Assembly: GCA_025057155.1 (NCBI GenBank)
Contig: JANWYD010000018.1
Coordinates: forward strand, 1 to 64,000
From: Chloroflexaceae bacterium
GTDB lineage: Bacteria; Chloroflexota; Chloroflexia; Chloroflexales; Chloroflexaceae
DNA length: 64,000 nt
Reading direction: 5' to 3'
Below, piece by piece: positions 18,694 through 27,919 of this stretch; within the stretch, counting starts at the first letter, position 1, and each line of letters starts with the position of its first letter. The notes beneath the pieces were generated by a model. It was not told where the DNA came from. It was given only the letters and a program-made list of their open reading frames with translations, and ran no database searches. Made by a program: the position numbers and the translations under genes.

Positions 18694-20265
18694 ATGCCTC
18701 ACCATCGCTATCTTCACCGAATCGCGCTGATGCTGATCCCGGCGATCCTGGCCGGCCTGACGCTTTCTCCGGCGGCGCCAGCGCGGGCTGCGCCGGAGCG
18801 ACCGATCATGGCCTTCTACTATCCCTGGTGGGAGCTTTCGGACTGGTCATACAGCCGGATGAGCGACCTGCCAGCGCCGCGCTACAGCGGCGGCGATGAA
18901 GAGGCCATGCGCCGCCACGTGCAGCAGGCCGATGACGCGGGCATTGACGCCCTGGTGTGCACCTGGTACGGTCCCGACGAAGACCGGTTGAACAAGCGCT
19001 GCCGCCGGCTGATCGAACTGGCCCGCGAAGGAGGCCGCGACCTGCAGGTGGCGATTATCCCCGATCACTCAGCCTGGGGCGCTCTGCGGAGCATCGAAAG
19101 TCTGGCGCGGGCTGTGGACGTGCTGAAGCGCGACTTTTTCAGCCAGCCGAACTACCTGCGCTACCAGGGCCGCCCGGTGGTGTTCTGGTTCAACCCGCCC
19201 GCCCTGGGCGACGTGGGCGCGTGGCGCGAGTTGCGCAACCGGGCCGATCCGGGACGCGAGCAGTTCTGGTTTGGCGGCACGGACAATTTCGGCTATCTGG
19301 AGATCTACGACGCGCTCTACTACTTTGACATCAGTTGGGAGCGCCGGCCCGGCGCGGCCATGGCCTCGTATGCAAGCCGGCTCGAACAGTGGAACCGCGC
19401 CAACGGGCAGAACCGGCCCTTCGTCGCCACGGTGATGCCTGGCTACGACGATCTGCGCATCCGCGGCGGCCATGCCCGCGACCGGCAGAACGGCGAGTAC
19501 TACCGGAGCACATGGCAGACGGCCATCGAGCGTAACGCGCAGGCTGTGGTGCTCACCAGCTTCAACGAGTTCTACGAAGGCAGCCACATCGAGCCGAGTG
19601 AGCGCTATGGCGACCTCTACCTCCGCCTGACCCGCGAACTGAGCGACCGCTTCCGGCGCGAGGTCGGTCAGGTCGCGCTCCCGCCGGAACCAGCCCCCGC
19701 GAATTGCCAGACCTTCCCCGAGACGGGTCACCAGGTGTGCGGGCGCCTGCTCGCCTACTGGCGCGAGAACGGCGGCTTGCCGGTCTTCGGCTTGCCGATC
19801 AGTCCCCAGCGGAGCGTCACCATTGAGGGGCGCGAGGTGCAGGCCCAGGAGTTTGAGCGTAATCGTCTAGAGCTGCATCCGCAGAACCAGCGGCCCTACG
19901 ACGTGCTGCTCGGACGACTGGGCGCCGAGGCGCTGGCGCGTCAGGGCCGCGACTGGCAGCAGTTTGCCCGGGTAAGCGGCGCGCCTGCCGGCTGTCTGTA
20001 TTTTGCCGAGACCGGTCACAGCCTCTGCGAGCCGTTCCTGAGCTACTTCCGAGGGCGGGGGCTGGAGTTCGACGGGCGGCGCGGCTACAGTCTGGCCGAG
20101 AACCTGGCCCTCTTCGGCCTGCCGCTCAGCGAGCCGCAGACCGAGACGATCGAGGGGCGCGCGCTGACAGTGCAGTGGTTCGAGCGCGCGCGCTTCGAAT
20201 GGCACCCTGACAATCCCGATCCGTACCGGGTGTTGCTAGGGCGGCTGGGGGCGGAAGGACGCTGA
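18694..20265 (+). CDS. Secreted GH99-like glycosidase with two PETGH repeats
   Basis: A 523-residue exported protein. A signal peptide (residues 1-32, ending near ARA) precedes a TIM-barrel-like domain with features of GH99/GH71-type endo-acting enzymes: IMAFYYPWWE, the DDAGIDALVCTWYG strand, VVFWFNPP and SFNEFYEGSHIEP, whose Glu residues are candidate catalytic acids. From about residue 333 two copies of a 75-residue repeat follow: FPETGH.VCG..L.YWRENGGLPVFGLP...FERNRLELHP...PYDVLLGRLG. The same repeat is in the protein at 48831. Substrate unknown, probably an extracellular polysaccharide. Confidence 0.8.
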   Translation: MPHHRYLHRIALMLIPAILAGLTLSPAAPARAAPERPIMAFYYPWWELSDWSYSRMSDLPAPRYSGGDEEAMRRHVQQADDAGIDALVCTWYGPDEDRLNKRCRRLIELAREGGRDLQVAIIPDHSAWGALRSIESLARAVDVLKRDFFSQPNYLRYQGRPVVFWFNPPALGDVGAWRELRNRADPGREQFWFGGTDNFGYLEIYDALYYFDISWERRPGAAMASYASRLEQWNRANGQNRPFVATVMPGYDDLRIRGGHARDRQNGEYYRSTWQTAIERNAQAVVLTSFNEFYEGSHIEPSERYGDLYLRLTRELSDRFRREVGQVALPPEPAPANCQTFPETGHQVCGRLLAYWRENGGLPVFGLPISPQRSVTIEGREVQAQEFERNRLELHPQNQRPYDVLLGRLGAEALARQGRDWQQFARVSGAPAGCLYFAETGHSLCEPFLSYFRGRGLEFDGRRGYSLAENLALFGLPLSEPQTETIEGRALTVQWFERARFEWHPDNPDPYRVLLGRLGAEGR

Positions 20266-20266
20266 T

Positions 20267-20300
20267 ATGATTTTAGATTGTGGATTTTTGATTTTGGAGT
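20267..20300. repeat. GATTTTGG-type heptamer repeat
   Basis: GATTTTAGATTGTGGATTTTTGATTTTGG follows the stop codon of the GH99-like gene and belongs to the family at 10473. The rest of the 20266-20581 gap contains two degenerate GGGAAAACC palindromes and a promoter. Confidence 0.55.
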
Positions 20301-20544
20301 TGGCGCGGTTGCGGCCAACACTGTATATCCGGCATAGATGCAGGGAAATCGGGGTTCCCGCTTTTACTCCACGGGCAGGGAGATGGGAAAACCAGCGTTC
20401 CCGGCCTGGTCCCCCCCTGGCCAGGGCGTAGGAAAACCCTGGATATCCCGCGCGCAACCAGAGGGTTGCGCGAACGCTCCAAAGTTAAGAAATCATTACT
20501 CAGGGGGATCGCAGGGGCCTGTGTCGTCTCATTCCGGCGCGGTG

Positions 20545-20550
20545 TATAAT
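20545..20550 (+). promoter_or_regulatory. -10 box for the two-component operon
   Basis: TATAAT lies 32 bases before the histidine kinase ATG. The upstream -35 region is poor (TGTCGT), which suggests activator dependence. Confidence 0.45.
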
Positions 20551-20581
20551 ATGTCCACATGTCTGGAAAGGCGGCGCGGCC

Positions 20582-21277
20582 ATGACAAGCATGCAAGCGG
20601 ACAACGGGAACACCGAAGCCTCCGGGCGGTTCCTCGAAATTGCTGAACGCGAAGTGGGCCGGATCATCCTTGACATTCACGATGGTCCGGTTCAGAATAT
20701 TTTCGCCGCGTTGTCACAACTGTATGTGGTGCAACGGCGCCTGGCTCAGCAGCAACCACTCTTCGAGGAGGAGTTGTTGCGCATCAAGCGCAGCATCGGG
20801 TTACTGGAACATGCGCTCAACGAGATCCGCAATTTCATGGGCGCCTTCCGTCCACCCGAGTTCCAGCGTCGCGACCTGGTCTCCATCCTCGAAGGGCTGG
20901 TAATCCAGCACGAAGAATTGACCGGCAATCCCGTCAGCCTGGAGATCCTCGGCGAGTTGCCGGCGGTGCCATTGCCGGTTAAGATCTCACTCTACCGGAT
21001 TTTGCAAGAGGCGCTTTCAAACGCCGCGCGCCATGGGCAGGCCCGGCGCCACAGTGTTACTTTGAGTTGTGACGGGCGCAGGATCACGATGGAGGTGTAC
21101 GATGACGGCCAGGGGTTCGATGTCGCCGAAGTAATGCAGCGACCCCTGGCGGGGCATTTCGGTCTGGAAGGGATGCGCGAGCGGGTGCATCTACTCGGCG
21201 GGAGCTTTAGCATCGAGAGCGCACCCGGTCAGGGCGCCCGGGTGCGGGTTGAGATACCATACGGCAGAAATGATTAG
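20582..21277 (+). CDS. NarX/DegS-type sensor histidine kinase (cytoplasmic)
   Basis: A 231-residue histidine kinase of the HisKA_3 group, with the phosphoacceptor His in ILDIHDGPVQNIFA near residue 34. The HATPase_c domain follows: N-box EALSNAARHGQA, G1 YDDGQGFD and G2 GHFGLEGMRERV. It has no transmembrane segment and essentially no sensor domain, so the stimulus must come from a partner or from the short N-terminus. The stop overlaps the response-regulator start by eight bases, indicating translational coupling and a cognate pair. Confidence 0.9.
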   Translation: MTSMQADNGNTEASGRFLEIAEREVGRIILDIHDGPVQNIFAALSQLYVVQRRLAQQQPLFEEELLRIKRSIGLLEHALNEIRNFMGAFRPPEFQRRDLVSILEGLVIQHEELTGNPVSLEILGELPAVPLPVKISLYRILQEALSNAARHGQARRHSVTLSCDGRRITMEVYDDGQGFDVAEVMQRPLAGHFGLEGMRERVHLLGGSFSIESAPGQGARVRVEIPYGRND

Positions 21278-21899
21278 AGTTTTTCTTGCCGATGATCATG
21301 CGCTGGTGCTGGAAGGGTTGCGCTCGCTCATCGAGGCCGAGGGCGACATCGAGGTGGTTGGCACCGCCAGTGACGGCGACCAGGTGGTTGACGCGGTGCG
21401 CACGTTGCGGCCCGATGTGGTGGTCCTCGATTTACAGATGCCCACGGTCAGCGGGCTAGAGTGCCTGCAGCGCATTCGCGCCGAGGGGTTGCCGGCCAAG
21501 GTGCTGGTGCTCTCGGCCTTCTACGATGGCGATACCATCCAGTCGGCCCTCGAAGCCGAAGCCGATGGCTTTGCCCTGAAGACCGAACCGCCGCAGCAGA
21601 CGGTGGCATGCATCCGCCAGGTCTACCAGGGGCAACTCGTCTTTCCGCAGGCGGCCCGGCGCTGGCTGCGTCAGCAACGGCACCGCACCGGTCCGGCCAC
21701 CGATCTCTCCGAGCGCGAGGCCGAGGTGCTCTCGCTGGTGGCCCAGGGCCTGACCAATACTCAGATCGCCCAGCGCCTGAATGTCAGTGAGAACACCATA
21801 AAGTTCCATCTGCAAAATATCTACCAGAAACTCGGAGTGAGCAACCGCACCGAAGCGGCGGGGATCTTCTTCAAACAGCGCCAGGAGGGGCGGCGGTGA
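21270..21899 (+). CDS. NarL/LuxR-type response regulator
   Basis: A DNA-binding regulator phosphorylated by the preceding kinase. The receiver domain has acidic pocket LADDH, the phospho-Asp in VVVLDLQMP and a Lys in FALKTE. The C-terminal LuxR helix-turn-helix starts at LSEREAEVLSLVAQGLTNTQ, with IAQRLNVSENTIKFHLQNIYQKLG. The start is set at the ATG at 21270, which overlaps the kinase stop; a longer TTG-started frame is unlikely. Targets unknown. Confidence 0.93.
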   Translation: MIRVFLADDHALVLEGLRSLIEAEGDIEVVGTASDGDQVVDAVRTLRPDVVVLDLQMPTVSGLECLQRIRAEGLPAKVLVLSAFYDGDTIQSALEAEADGFALKTEPPQQTVACIRQVYQGQLVFPQAARRWLRQQRHRTGPATDLSEREAEVLSLVAQGLTNTQIAQRLNVSENTIKFHLQNIYQKLGVSNRTEAAGIFFKQRQEGRR

Positions 21900-22159
21900 C
21901 GCTCTACCTGGTCTTCGGGCTGGCCGCACTGGCGCTGGTGAGCCTGATCGTTCTGCTCTGGCGCTTCTGGCGCGACTATGCCCGGCTCACCCCCGAAGCC
22001 GACGAGCACGAACGGGAACTGGCCCTGCTTAATGATGCTCAGGCCCATCGGGTCAGCGACCAGATCCTCGCTCGCCCCCTCGACCCTGATGCCGCCTGGC
22101 AGACAATGGTTGAGCGCGGGGCCGAGCGCCAGCGCCGCCGGTCCCCGCCGCGCCGGTAA
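21896..22159 (+). CDS. Small membrane-anchored hypothetical protein
   Basis: 87 residues with one N-terminal membrane helix (LYLVFGLAALALVSLIVLLW), then an amphipathic acidic segment (ADEHERELALLND) and an Arg-rich tail. It starts at a GTG that overlaps the response-regulator stop codon (GTGA), so it is probably the third gene of the two-component operon. No family recognised. A membrane accessory role for the soluble kinase is possible but is inference. Confidence 0.6.
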   Translation: MTLYLVFGLAALALVSLIVLLWRFWRDYARLTPEADEHERELALLNDAQAHRVSDQILARPLDPDAAWQTMVERGAERQRRRSPPRR

Positions 22160-22193
22160 ATGCCTTACGTAGCGCTGGCCCGGCGGGCCGGCG

Positions 22194-23543
22194 CTACGCG
22201 GTTGCCGGAGCCACGTTGCCCGCCGCTTCAGCCGCGCGCCGCACGTCCACGAAGAGCAGCAGCGCGAACCCCGCCACGAAGAAGATGATCAGCGAGATGA
22301 TCGCGATACGGTAGCTGGTCGTGAACTGGTAGGCCAGTCCGAAGAGAAAGGGCGCCAGCCAGCTCGTACCCCGTTCGCTCACCTCGTAGATGCCAAAGTA
22401 CTCCGCTTCCTGCCCCTTCGGAATCATCAGCGAGAAGACTGAACGGCTGATGGCCTGACTGCCTCCCAGCACCAGGGCGATGATCGCCGCGAGCAGGAAA
22501 AACTGCGCTGGCACGCCCGCGGGCATGAAGTAGCCGTAGATCACCGCGCCGCTCCAGATGAGCAGGCTGAGGAGAATGGCCCGCTTTGAGCCGATGCGCT
22601 GCGCTATCCAGCCAAAGGCCAGGGCGCCAAAGAAGGCTACGAACTGCACCATCAGGATCGCCTGGATGAGAATCCCCTGGTCCAGGCCAAGTTCCTGCGC
22701 CCCGAACTGCGAGGCCAGAGCAATCACCGCCTGGATGCCGTCGTTATAGAGCAGGTAGGCGCCCAGAAACAGCAACGTCTGGGGATAGTGGCGCATTTCC
22801 CGGAAGGTGTGCGCCAGTTGTTTGAAGCCAACCGTCAGATAATGCTCGCCTGGGGGGAGCCGCTTCAATGGCTCGCGGCGGCGCAGGGTCAGCAGCGGAA
22901 TGATGGTGAAGATGGCCCACCACATCCCCGCCGAGGTGATGCTGATACGTACAGCCAGGTCGGTCGGCAACCCCAGCGCCTCCCGGTTGCTGAACAACAC
23001 CAGATTGGCCAGCAAGAGCAAACCACCGCCCAGGTAGCCCATCGCCCAGCCGCGCGACGAGACCGCGTCGCGCCGGTCGGGGCTGGAGATTTCGGGCAGA
23101 AAGGCATTGTAAAAGACGATCGACGCGCCGAAGGCGAGGTTGGCGATCAGGAACAGCAGCCCTCCGAGAAAGTAGCGGTTCCCGTCCAGAAAATACATCA
23201 ACATCGTGGCGCCTGCGCCGATATAGGCGAAGGCTGCCAGCATGCCCTTCTTGGCGTGGGAGTAATCGGCGATGGCGCCCAGGATGGGCAGGAAGAAGAC
23301 TTGCAGTAGCACCGATAGCGAGACCATGTAGGGGAAGAAGGCGCCGGCGGCGACGGGGATGCCGAGGGGATAGACCAGGCCGCGCTCGTCAGCGGCGGCC
23401 TCGGTGATTGATGTGAGATACGGCCCGAGAAAGACGGTAACGACAGTAGTTGAAAAAGCGGAGTTGGCCCAGTCGTAGAAGTACCAGCCGGCCAGTTCAC
23501 GGCGATCGTCAATCGGCAGCGCGGCTGCGGTCGGGGCGATCAT
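22194..23543 (-). CDS. MFS transporter, UMF1/Atg22-like
   Basis: A 449-residue permease with about twelve membrane helices. The N-terminal block GWYFYDWANSAFSTTVVTVF is the hallmark of the UMF1 family related to Atg22. Other segments are RRDAVSSRGWAMGYLGGGLLL and GGSQAISRSVFSLMIPKGQE, also typical. Substrate unknown; Atg22 homologues in fungi export amino acids. Good Shine-Dalgarno (AAGGAGA) seven bases before the ATG. It lies 33 bases downstream of the CPBP-like gene, probably in one operon. Confidence 0.88.
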   Translation of the reverse strand: MIAPTAAALPIDDRRELAGWYFYDWANSAFSTTVVTVFLGPYLTSITEAAADERGLVYPLGIPVAAGAFFPYMVSLSVLLQVFFLPILGAIADYSHAKKGMLAAFAYIGAGATMLMYFLDGNRYFLGGLLFLIANLAFGASIVFYNAFLPEISSPDRRDAVSSRGWAMGYLGGGLLLLANLVLFSNREALGLPTDLAVRISITSAGMWWAIFTIIPLLTLRRREPLKRLPPGEHYLTVGFKQLAHTFREMRHYPQTLLFLGAYLLYNDGIQAVIALASQFGAQELGLDQGILIQAILMVQFVAFFGALAFGWIAQRIGSKRAILLSLLIWSGAVIYGYFMPAGVPAQFFLLAAIIALVLGGSQAISRSVFSLMIPKGQEAEYFGIYEVSERGTSWLAPFLFGLAYQFTTSYRIAIISLIIFFVAGFALLLFVDVRRAAEAAGNVAPATA

Positions 23544-23576
23544 GCGCGATCTCCTTCTCTCCTCACAGACGCAGGT

Positions 23577-24593
23577 TCAGACCAGGCTCGTTCCCAGGAC
23601 CGCCAGCCCGCTGGCGAGGGCCGCGGCGGTGAGCTTGCCGGTGCGGATATAGGTCCAGCCGGCGGCGAGGCCGGCGAGGCCCCCGGCAACCGGCCCCGGC
23701 AGCCACCCGCCCGGCGCGGCGCCGGCCAGCGCCGAAAGGGCCGTGGCCGCAGCAAGAGCCAGCCACGGCGCGCGGGGGCCGGCGCGGCCCTCCAGGGCGC
23801 GGGCCAGGCCGTTTTGCGCTCCGCCGCGCAGGAGTAGTTCCATGGGCAGGGCGACGAAAAAGTAGCTGGTAATAACTGACATAATGAAAGCGCTGGCAGT
23901 GGGCAGGCTGCTAGCCGGGCGGGCGCCATACAGCAGCGCGCTGGCTCCCAGGGCCAGAATGGTTGCAAGCAGACCCGCAGCCAGGGCATCGCGGAGTTCG
24001 CGCCCGCTGAGGCGCCAGGTGAAGCCCAGGCCGGGCCAGCCGCGCGCCGCGAAGAGGAGCAAGAGCAGCGGCGCCAGGGTCAATGAGAAGAAGCCTACCA
24101 GCCCGCCCTGCTGCGGCAGGGTGAGGCGTGGAACCAGGTGCAGGCCCAGGGCCAGTCCGAGGTAGGTCAGCGCCACTGCGTCGCCGAGGGCGGGTTGCCG
24201 GCGGTCGCGGGCCAGACTGAAGGCCAGGGCTGGCACGATAGTGAAAAGGATTGCCGAGATCAGTCCCACGGCGGTCAGTTCGCGCACCGCGAGGGCGTAG
24301 GCCGCGTAGAGCACGGGCGCCACGGCCAGCAGCGCGGCCAGGGCGCGCCAGTCACGCCGCACTACGCGGCCCAGCCCGTCGTACAGCGTCGCGCAGCCGG
24401 GCAGGGTCAACCCCAGGGCCAGAAGGCTAAATGCGGTCAGGCTGCCCCAACGCTCGGCGGGAGGCATGGGGGTGGCGAAGACGTGCAGCGCGAATACCCC
24501 GACCAGTAGCAGCGCGGCGACGATGGCGGCGAGAAGCCCTTCGGGCAACCCGAAGGCGTCGGTAGGATGCGGCTGGTCCTGTTCGCGAGCCAC
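23577..24593 (-). CDS. CPBP-like multi-pass membrane protein, catalytic motifs lost
   Basis: About 338 residues with roughly nine hydrophobic helices. The C-terminal region resembles the CPBP (CAAX protease/bacteriocin-processing) fold: ALPMELLLRGGAQNGLAR sits where EExxxR is expected, and WLPGPVAGGLAGLAAGWTYIRTGKL matches motif 3. However the first Glu of motif 1 is Met, and the His residues of motifs 2 and 4 are absent. It may be a non-peptidase relative. The start is set at the GTG at 24593, preceded by AGGAG; a TTG at 24620 would directly follow the M16C stop. Confidence 0.6.
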   Translation of the reverse strand: MAREQDQPHPTDAFGLPEGLLAAIVAALLLVGVFALHVFATPMPPAERWGSLTAFSLLALGLTLPGCATLYDGLGRVVRRDWRALAALLAVAPVLYAAYALAVRELTAVGLISAILFTIVPALAFSLARDRRQPALGDAVALTYLGLALGLHLVPRLTLPQQGGLVGFFSLTLAPLLLLLFAARGWPGLGFTWRLSGRELRDALAAGLLATILALGASALLYGARPASSLPTASAFIMSVITSYFFVALPMELLLRGGAQNGLARALEGRAGPRAPWLALAAATALSALAGAAPGGWLPGPVAGGLAGLAAGWTYIRTGKLTAAALASGLAVLGTSLV

Positions 24594-24620
24594 GCTGTGG
24601 CGCTCCTGTTGGGGCGGCAA

Positions 24621-27536
24621 TTACAACACCTGCACTGGCTGCAATAGTCCCGGACGTTCGCGGTTAGCCGCCTCGATGGATTCAGCCGAACCCAGGACGG
24701 CAATAGCGCCGTAGACGCTCGCGGCCTCCGCCGCGTCGGCGAAGGCGCGGAAATCGTCGGCGGTAGCGTCGAGGATCTGCTCGCGGATGCTCTGGCGGTA
24801 CTCGTCGCTGACGCCGGTCAGATGGCGCACCAGGGCGGTGTAGCCCCGCGCGTCGGGCAACTGGTAGGCGTCCAGGTCGCCAATCGTGCCGATAATGCTG
24901 CGTTCAACCGTCAGACGATCCAGTTCCACGCTCCGCAGGAAAGCGGCGGTGCCGTCATAGACATCCAGAGTCCGCAGCAGGTGAGGATCGCGGTACGACG
25001 TCCAGGCAAAAATCCCGCTGCTACGGTCGTAACTGCTGCTGGCGCCATAGGCGCCGCCCTGCACGCGGATCTTTTCCAGCAGGTAGGCGTTATAGAGGAA
25101 GCGCGTGACCGCACTGGCCGCTCCGCCGACGTTGACGCCCAGGGCCTTAAGGTTGGCGCCCTTGGCCACGTAGTTGACCTGAGCGGGGATGATCAGGCCC
25201 TCATTCGGGCCGGGCTCGGCAACGCGCCAGGCAGCGGGCGTGTACGGCGCGGCGGGCAGTTCGGCGAGAAAATCGTCGAGAGCCGCCGCGATCGTGCTGA
25301 AGGCGCGCCGGTCAACGGTTACATTGGCCACCAGCGCCGCGCGATTGACGAGATGGCGGCGCAGCGCCTCGAGCTGGGCCAGGACGCCGGGCCAGTCATC
25401 GGTGACGCGACGCTCCAGCTCGCGCACGAAGAACAGTCCGCTGATGCCGCTCATCTGCTCGTCGGCCCATTCGGCAGCGTCGAAGCGCGCCGCCAGGCGC
25501 TTGCGGGCGTAGGCGTTGCCGCTAGGGACTAGCGACGACTCGCGGCTGGCCTTGGCGCGGGTGACGATCTGGCGGAAACGCTCCTGCTCGTCCAGGCGCA
25601 TTTCGAGCAGGATGTCGCGGATAATCGCCAGCATAGCCCCGGTCTGGGCCAGGGTGCTCTTGCCGCGCACCAGCAACCGGCCCACCGGCTCGCCGGTCAT
25701 CACGTGGGTGGCAGTGATAGCCGAGGCGCTGATACCGCCGGTCTCGCGACCGATGCGCTGCACCAGGCGCACGAAATCTTCCTTTGTGGTGCCCATCTCG
25801 GTAAGGCCCCGGGCGAAGAGGGGCACGAAGGGCAGCAACTCTGGCGGGAGCGCCCGCAGGTCGAAGGCCAGATCGAGGTATACCACGCCGTTGGTAAAGA
25901 GGTCGTGGAAGAGCAACGGCGCGCCGCCGACCTCTAGTTCGTCGGTGGGAATGGTCTTGCCGTGGCGGTCGAGGTCGGCGATGGTCAGCGTAGGGATGCG
26001 AGCCAGATCCTCGGGCCGGTCGGGTTCCTCCTGCAACCGGCGCAACTCGGCGGTCTCAACCACCAGACGTTCGAGATCGGCCTCGCTCATCGCAGCGCGG
26101 ACGGCTTCGAGGCGAGCGCGTTCCGCAGCGGCGTCGCGCTCGGCCCGGGCGGGATCGGGGCGCAGCACCACGCGCACGCGGTGGGGATTGTCGAGCAACA
26201 TTTCGCGGATCAGGCGTTCAAAGATTGGCTCGCCGCGAGCCACAGCGGCCTTGATCGCTTCCAGGGGCCCCTCGAAGCGCAGCGCAGCCAGAGGATCGCC
26301 ATCATAGAGCCAGGTGTGCAGGGCGCGCAGCATCAGGCTCAGGCCGCGGGGGAAAGACCCGGTGTTGTTCTCGCGCAGGGCGAACTCGACCGTGTTCAGG
26401 GCCGCGGCCACCTGCTCGGGGTCAATCCCTTCCGTCGCCAGATGCTCAAGCGTCTGGAGCACCAGTTCCTCGACCCGCGCCGCGTCGGCGGGGTCAATCC
26501 CCTTGAGGCCCACCGAGAAAGTATGCTGGCGCAGCCCGTCGTAATAGCCGCTGCCGGTGAGACTCTCGCCCAGGCGCGAGTCCATCAGCGCCTTGTAGAG
26601 CGGGGCGGCGGCGGTGCCGACCAGGATGTAGCTCAGTACATCGAGGGCCAGCACACGGGTCATGTCGCTTTCCTCGCCAAGCATCCAGTTTATGCTGACC
26701 ATGCCCTTCTTGCCGCTCTCCTCGCTTGAGGCGGGATAGGTCTCCTCAACGACGCGAGGGGCCTCGAAGCGCGGCTGCAGGGCGATCTGCGAGGGACTCT
26801 CCAGCGGCTCGAACTGGCTCAGGTAAGCGTCGAGCACCCGCAGGCGCCGTTCGGGGTCATCGTCGCCGTAGAAGAAGATGCGCGCGTTGGATGGATGGTA
26901 CAGGGTTTCGTGGAAGCGTTTGAACTGCTCGTAGGTCAGGTCAGGAATGTACCTCGGATCGCCGCCTGAGGAGACGCCATAGGTGGTGTTCGGGAAGAGG
27001 GCCTGCTGGCTGTAGCGATAGAGCAGATTATCGGGCGACGAGTAGGCGCCCTTCATTTCGTTATACACCACCCCTTGAAAGACCAGAGACGCGTCTTTCC
27101 GGGGCAGTTCGTAGCGCCAGCCCTCCTGTTTCAGCACTTCAGGCGTCAGGCGCGGAAAGAAGACCGCGTCGAGGTACACATCAACCAGGTTGTAGAAATC
27201 GGTCAGATTGGTGGACGCGACCGGGTAGACGGTCTTGTCCGGATAGGTCATGGCATTCAGGAAGGTCTTGACCGAACTCTTAACCAGTTCAAAGAAAGGC
27301 TTTTTGACCGGGTACTTGCGCGAGCCGCAGAGCACGCAGTGTTCGAGGATGTGGGCAATGCCGGTATTATCGGCGGGCGGGGTGCGGAAGGTAATACCGA
27401 AACTCTTATTCTCATCGTCATTTTCAAGTGAGAGGAGCTGGGCGCCGGTCTTGGCGTGGCGGTACAGTCGCGCGCGAGTGTTCAATTCGGCGATATGCTC
27501 ATCGCGCAGCAATTCAAAGCCGTGGGTCAGGGTCAT
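24621..27536 (-). CDS. M16C family metallopeptidase (presequence-protease-like)
   Basis: A 971-residue single-chain peptidase of the PreP type. The inverted zinc motif HxxEH is in GIAHILEHCVLCGSRKYPVK (near residue 60), with the distal Glu in VVYNEMKGAYSSPDN. The internal M16C-associated domain is present in the middle, and the second, inactive half ends with GGAYGASSSYDRSSGIFAW. This family degrades peptides in an enclosed chamber. No signal peptide, so probably cytoplasmic. First of an operon with the CPBP-like and MFS genes, all tightly spaced. Confidence 0.92.
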   Translation of the reverse strand: MTLTHGFELLRDEHIAELNTRARLYRHAKTGAQLLSLENDDENKSFGITFRTPPADNTGIAHILEHCVLCGSRKYPVKKPFFELVKSSVKTFLNAMTYPDKTVYPVASTNLTDFYNLVDVYLDAVFFPRLTPEVLKQEGWRYELPRKDASLVFQGVVYNEMKGAYSSPDNLLYRYSQQALFPNTTYGVSSGGDPRYIPDLTYEQFKRFHETLYHPSNARIFFYGDDDPERRLRVLDAYLSQFEPLESPSQIALQPRFEAPRVVEETYPASSEESGKKGMVSINWMLGEESDMTRVLALDVLSYILVGTAAAPLYKALMDSRLGESLTGSGYYDGLRQHTFSVGLKGIDPADAARVEELVLQTLEHLATEGIDPEQVAAALNTVEFALRENNTGSFPRGLSLMLRALHTWLYDGDPLAALRFEGPLEAIKAAVARGEPIFERLIREMLLDNPHRVRVVLRPDPARAERDAAAERARLEAVRAAMSEADLERLVVETAELRRLQEEPDRPEDLARIPTLTIADLDRHGKTIPTDELEVGGAPLLFHDLFTNGVVYLDLAFDLRALPPELLPFVPLFARGLTEMGTTKEDFVRLVQRIGRETGGISASAITATHVMTGEPVGRLLVRGKSTLAQTGAMLAIIRDILLEMRLDEQERFRQIVTRAKASRESSLVPSGNAYARKRLAARFDAAEWADEQMSGISGLFFVRELERRVTDDWPGVLAQLEALRRHLVNRAALVANVTVDRRAFSTIAAALDDFLAELPAAPYTPAAWRVAEPGPNEGLIIPAQVNYVAKGANLKALGVNVGGAASAVTRFLYNAYLLEKIRVQGGAYGASSSYDRSSGIFAWTSYRDPHLLRTLDVYDGTAAFLRSVELDRLTVERSIIGTIGDLDAYQLPDARGYTALVRHLTGVSDEYRQSIREQILDATADDFRAFADAAEAASVYGAIAVLGSAESIEAANRERPGLLQPVQVL

Positions 27537-27744
27537 GGGCGTGCTCGCTTTCGCTGGGCAGGAATGGTATCACATCGTCGTGGAGCGCGCGATTGGCGGT
27601 TTCACTTGCGCGCGCGACGAATAAGGTCTATCCACAGTATTGTACCAGGTATCCGTGTAGGAGGGGCAGCCACGGCACCCGGCGCTGGCGCAGAGTCCGC
27701 CTCCAGCGGGGGGATCGGGGCGGCTAGGCTGCCCGAGACGATCA

Positions 27745-27789
27745 TTTTTCGTTGGTTTTGGCGGTGTAGCCGCCAAAACCAGCGAAAAA
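27745..27789. repeat. 20-bp stem palindrome in the 27537-27919 gap
   Basis: TTTTTCGTTGGTTTTGGCGG and CCGCCAAAACCAGCGAAAAA form a 20-bp stem with one G-T wobble around the loop TGTAG. The A/T ends give partial terminator character in either direction. The same gap also holds one GGGGAAACCCGGTATACCC palindrome (27857-27875) and no gene. Confidence 0.75.
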
Positions 27790-27919
27790 CCCGAGGTCTG
27801 GGCAAGCCCCAGAGACAGGGCGTTCCTGCGAGCGCTCCTTCGGGGAGGGGGACGGGGAAACCCGGTATACCCACTGCGGGGGCAGGATGTGTCTGGCGGG
27901 GCTGCGCCCGCGCCGATCC

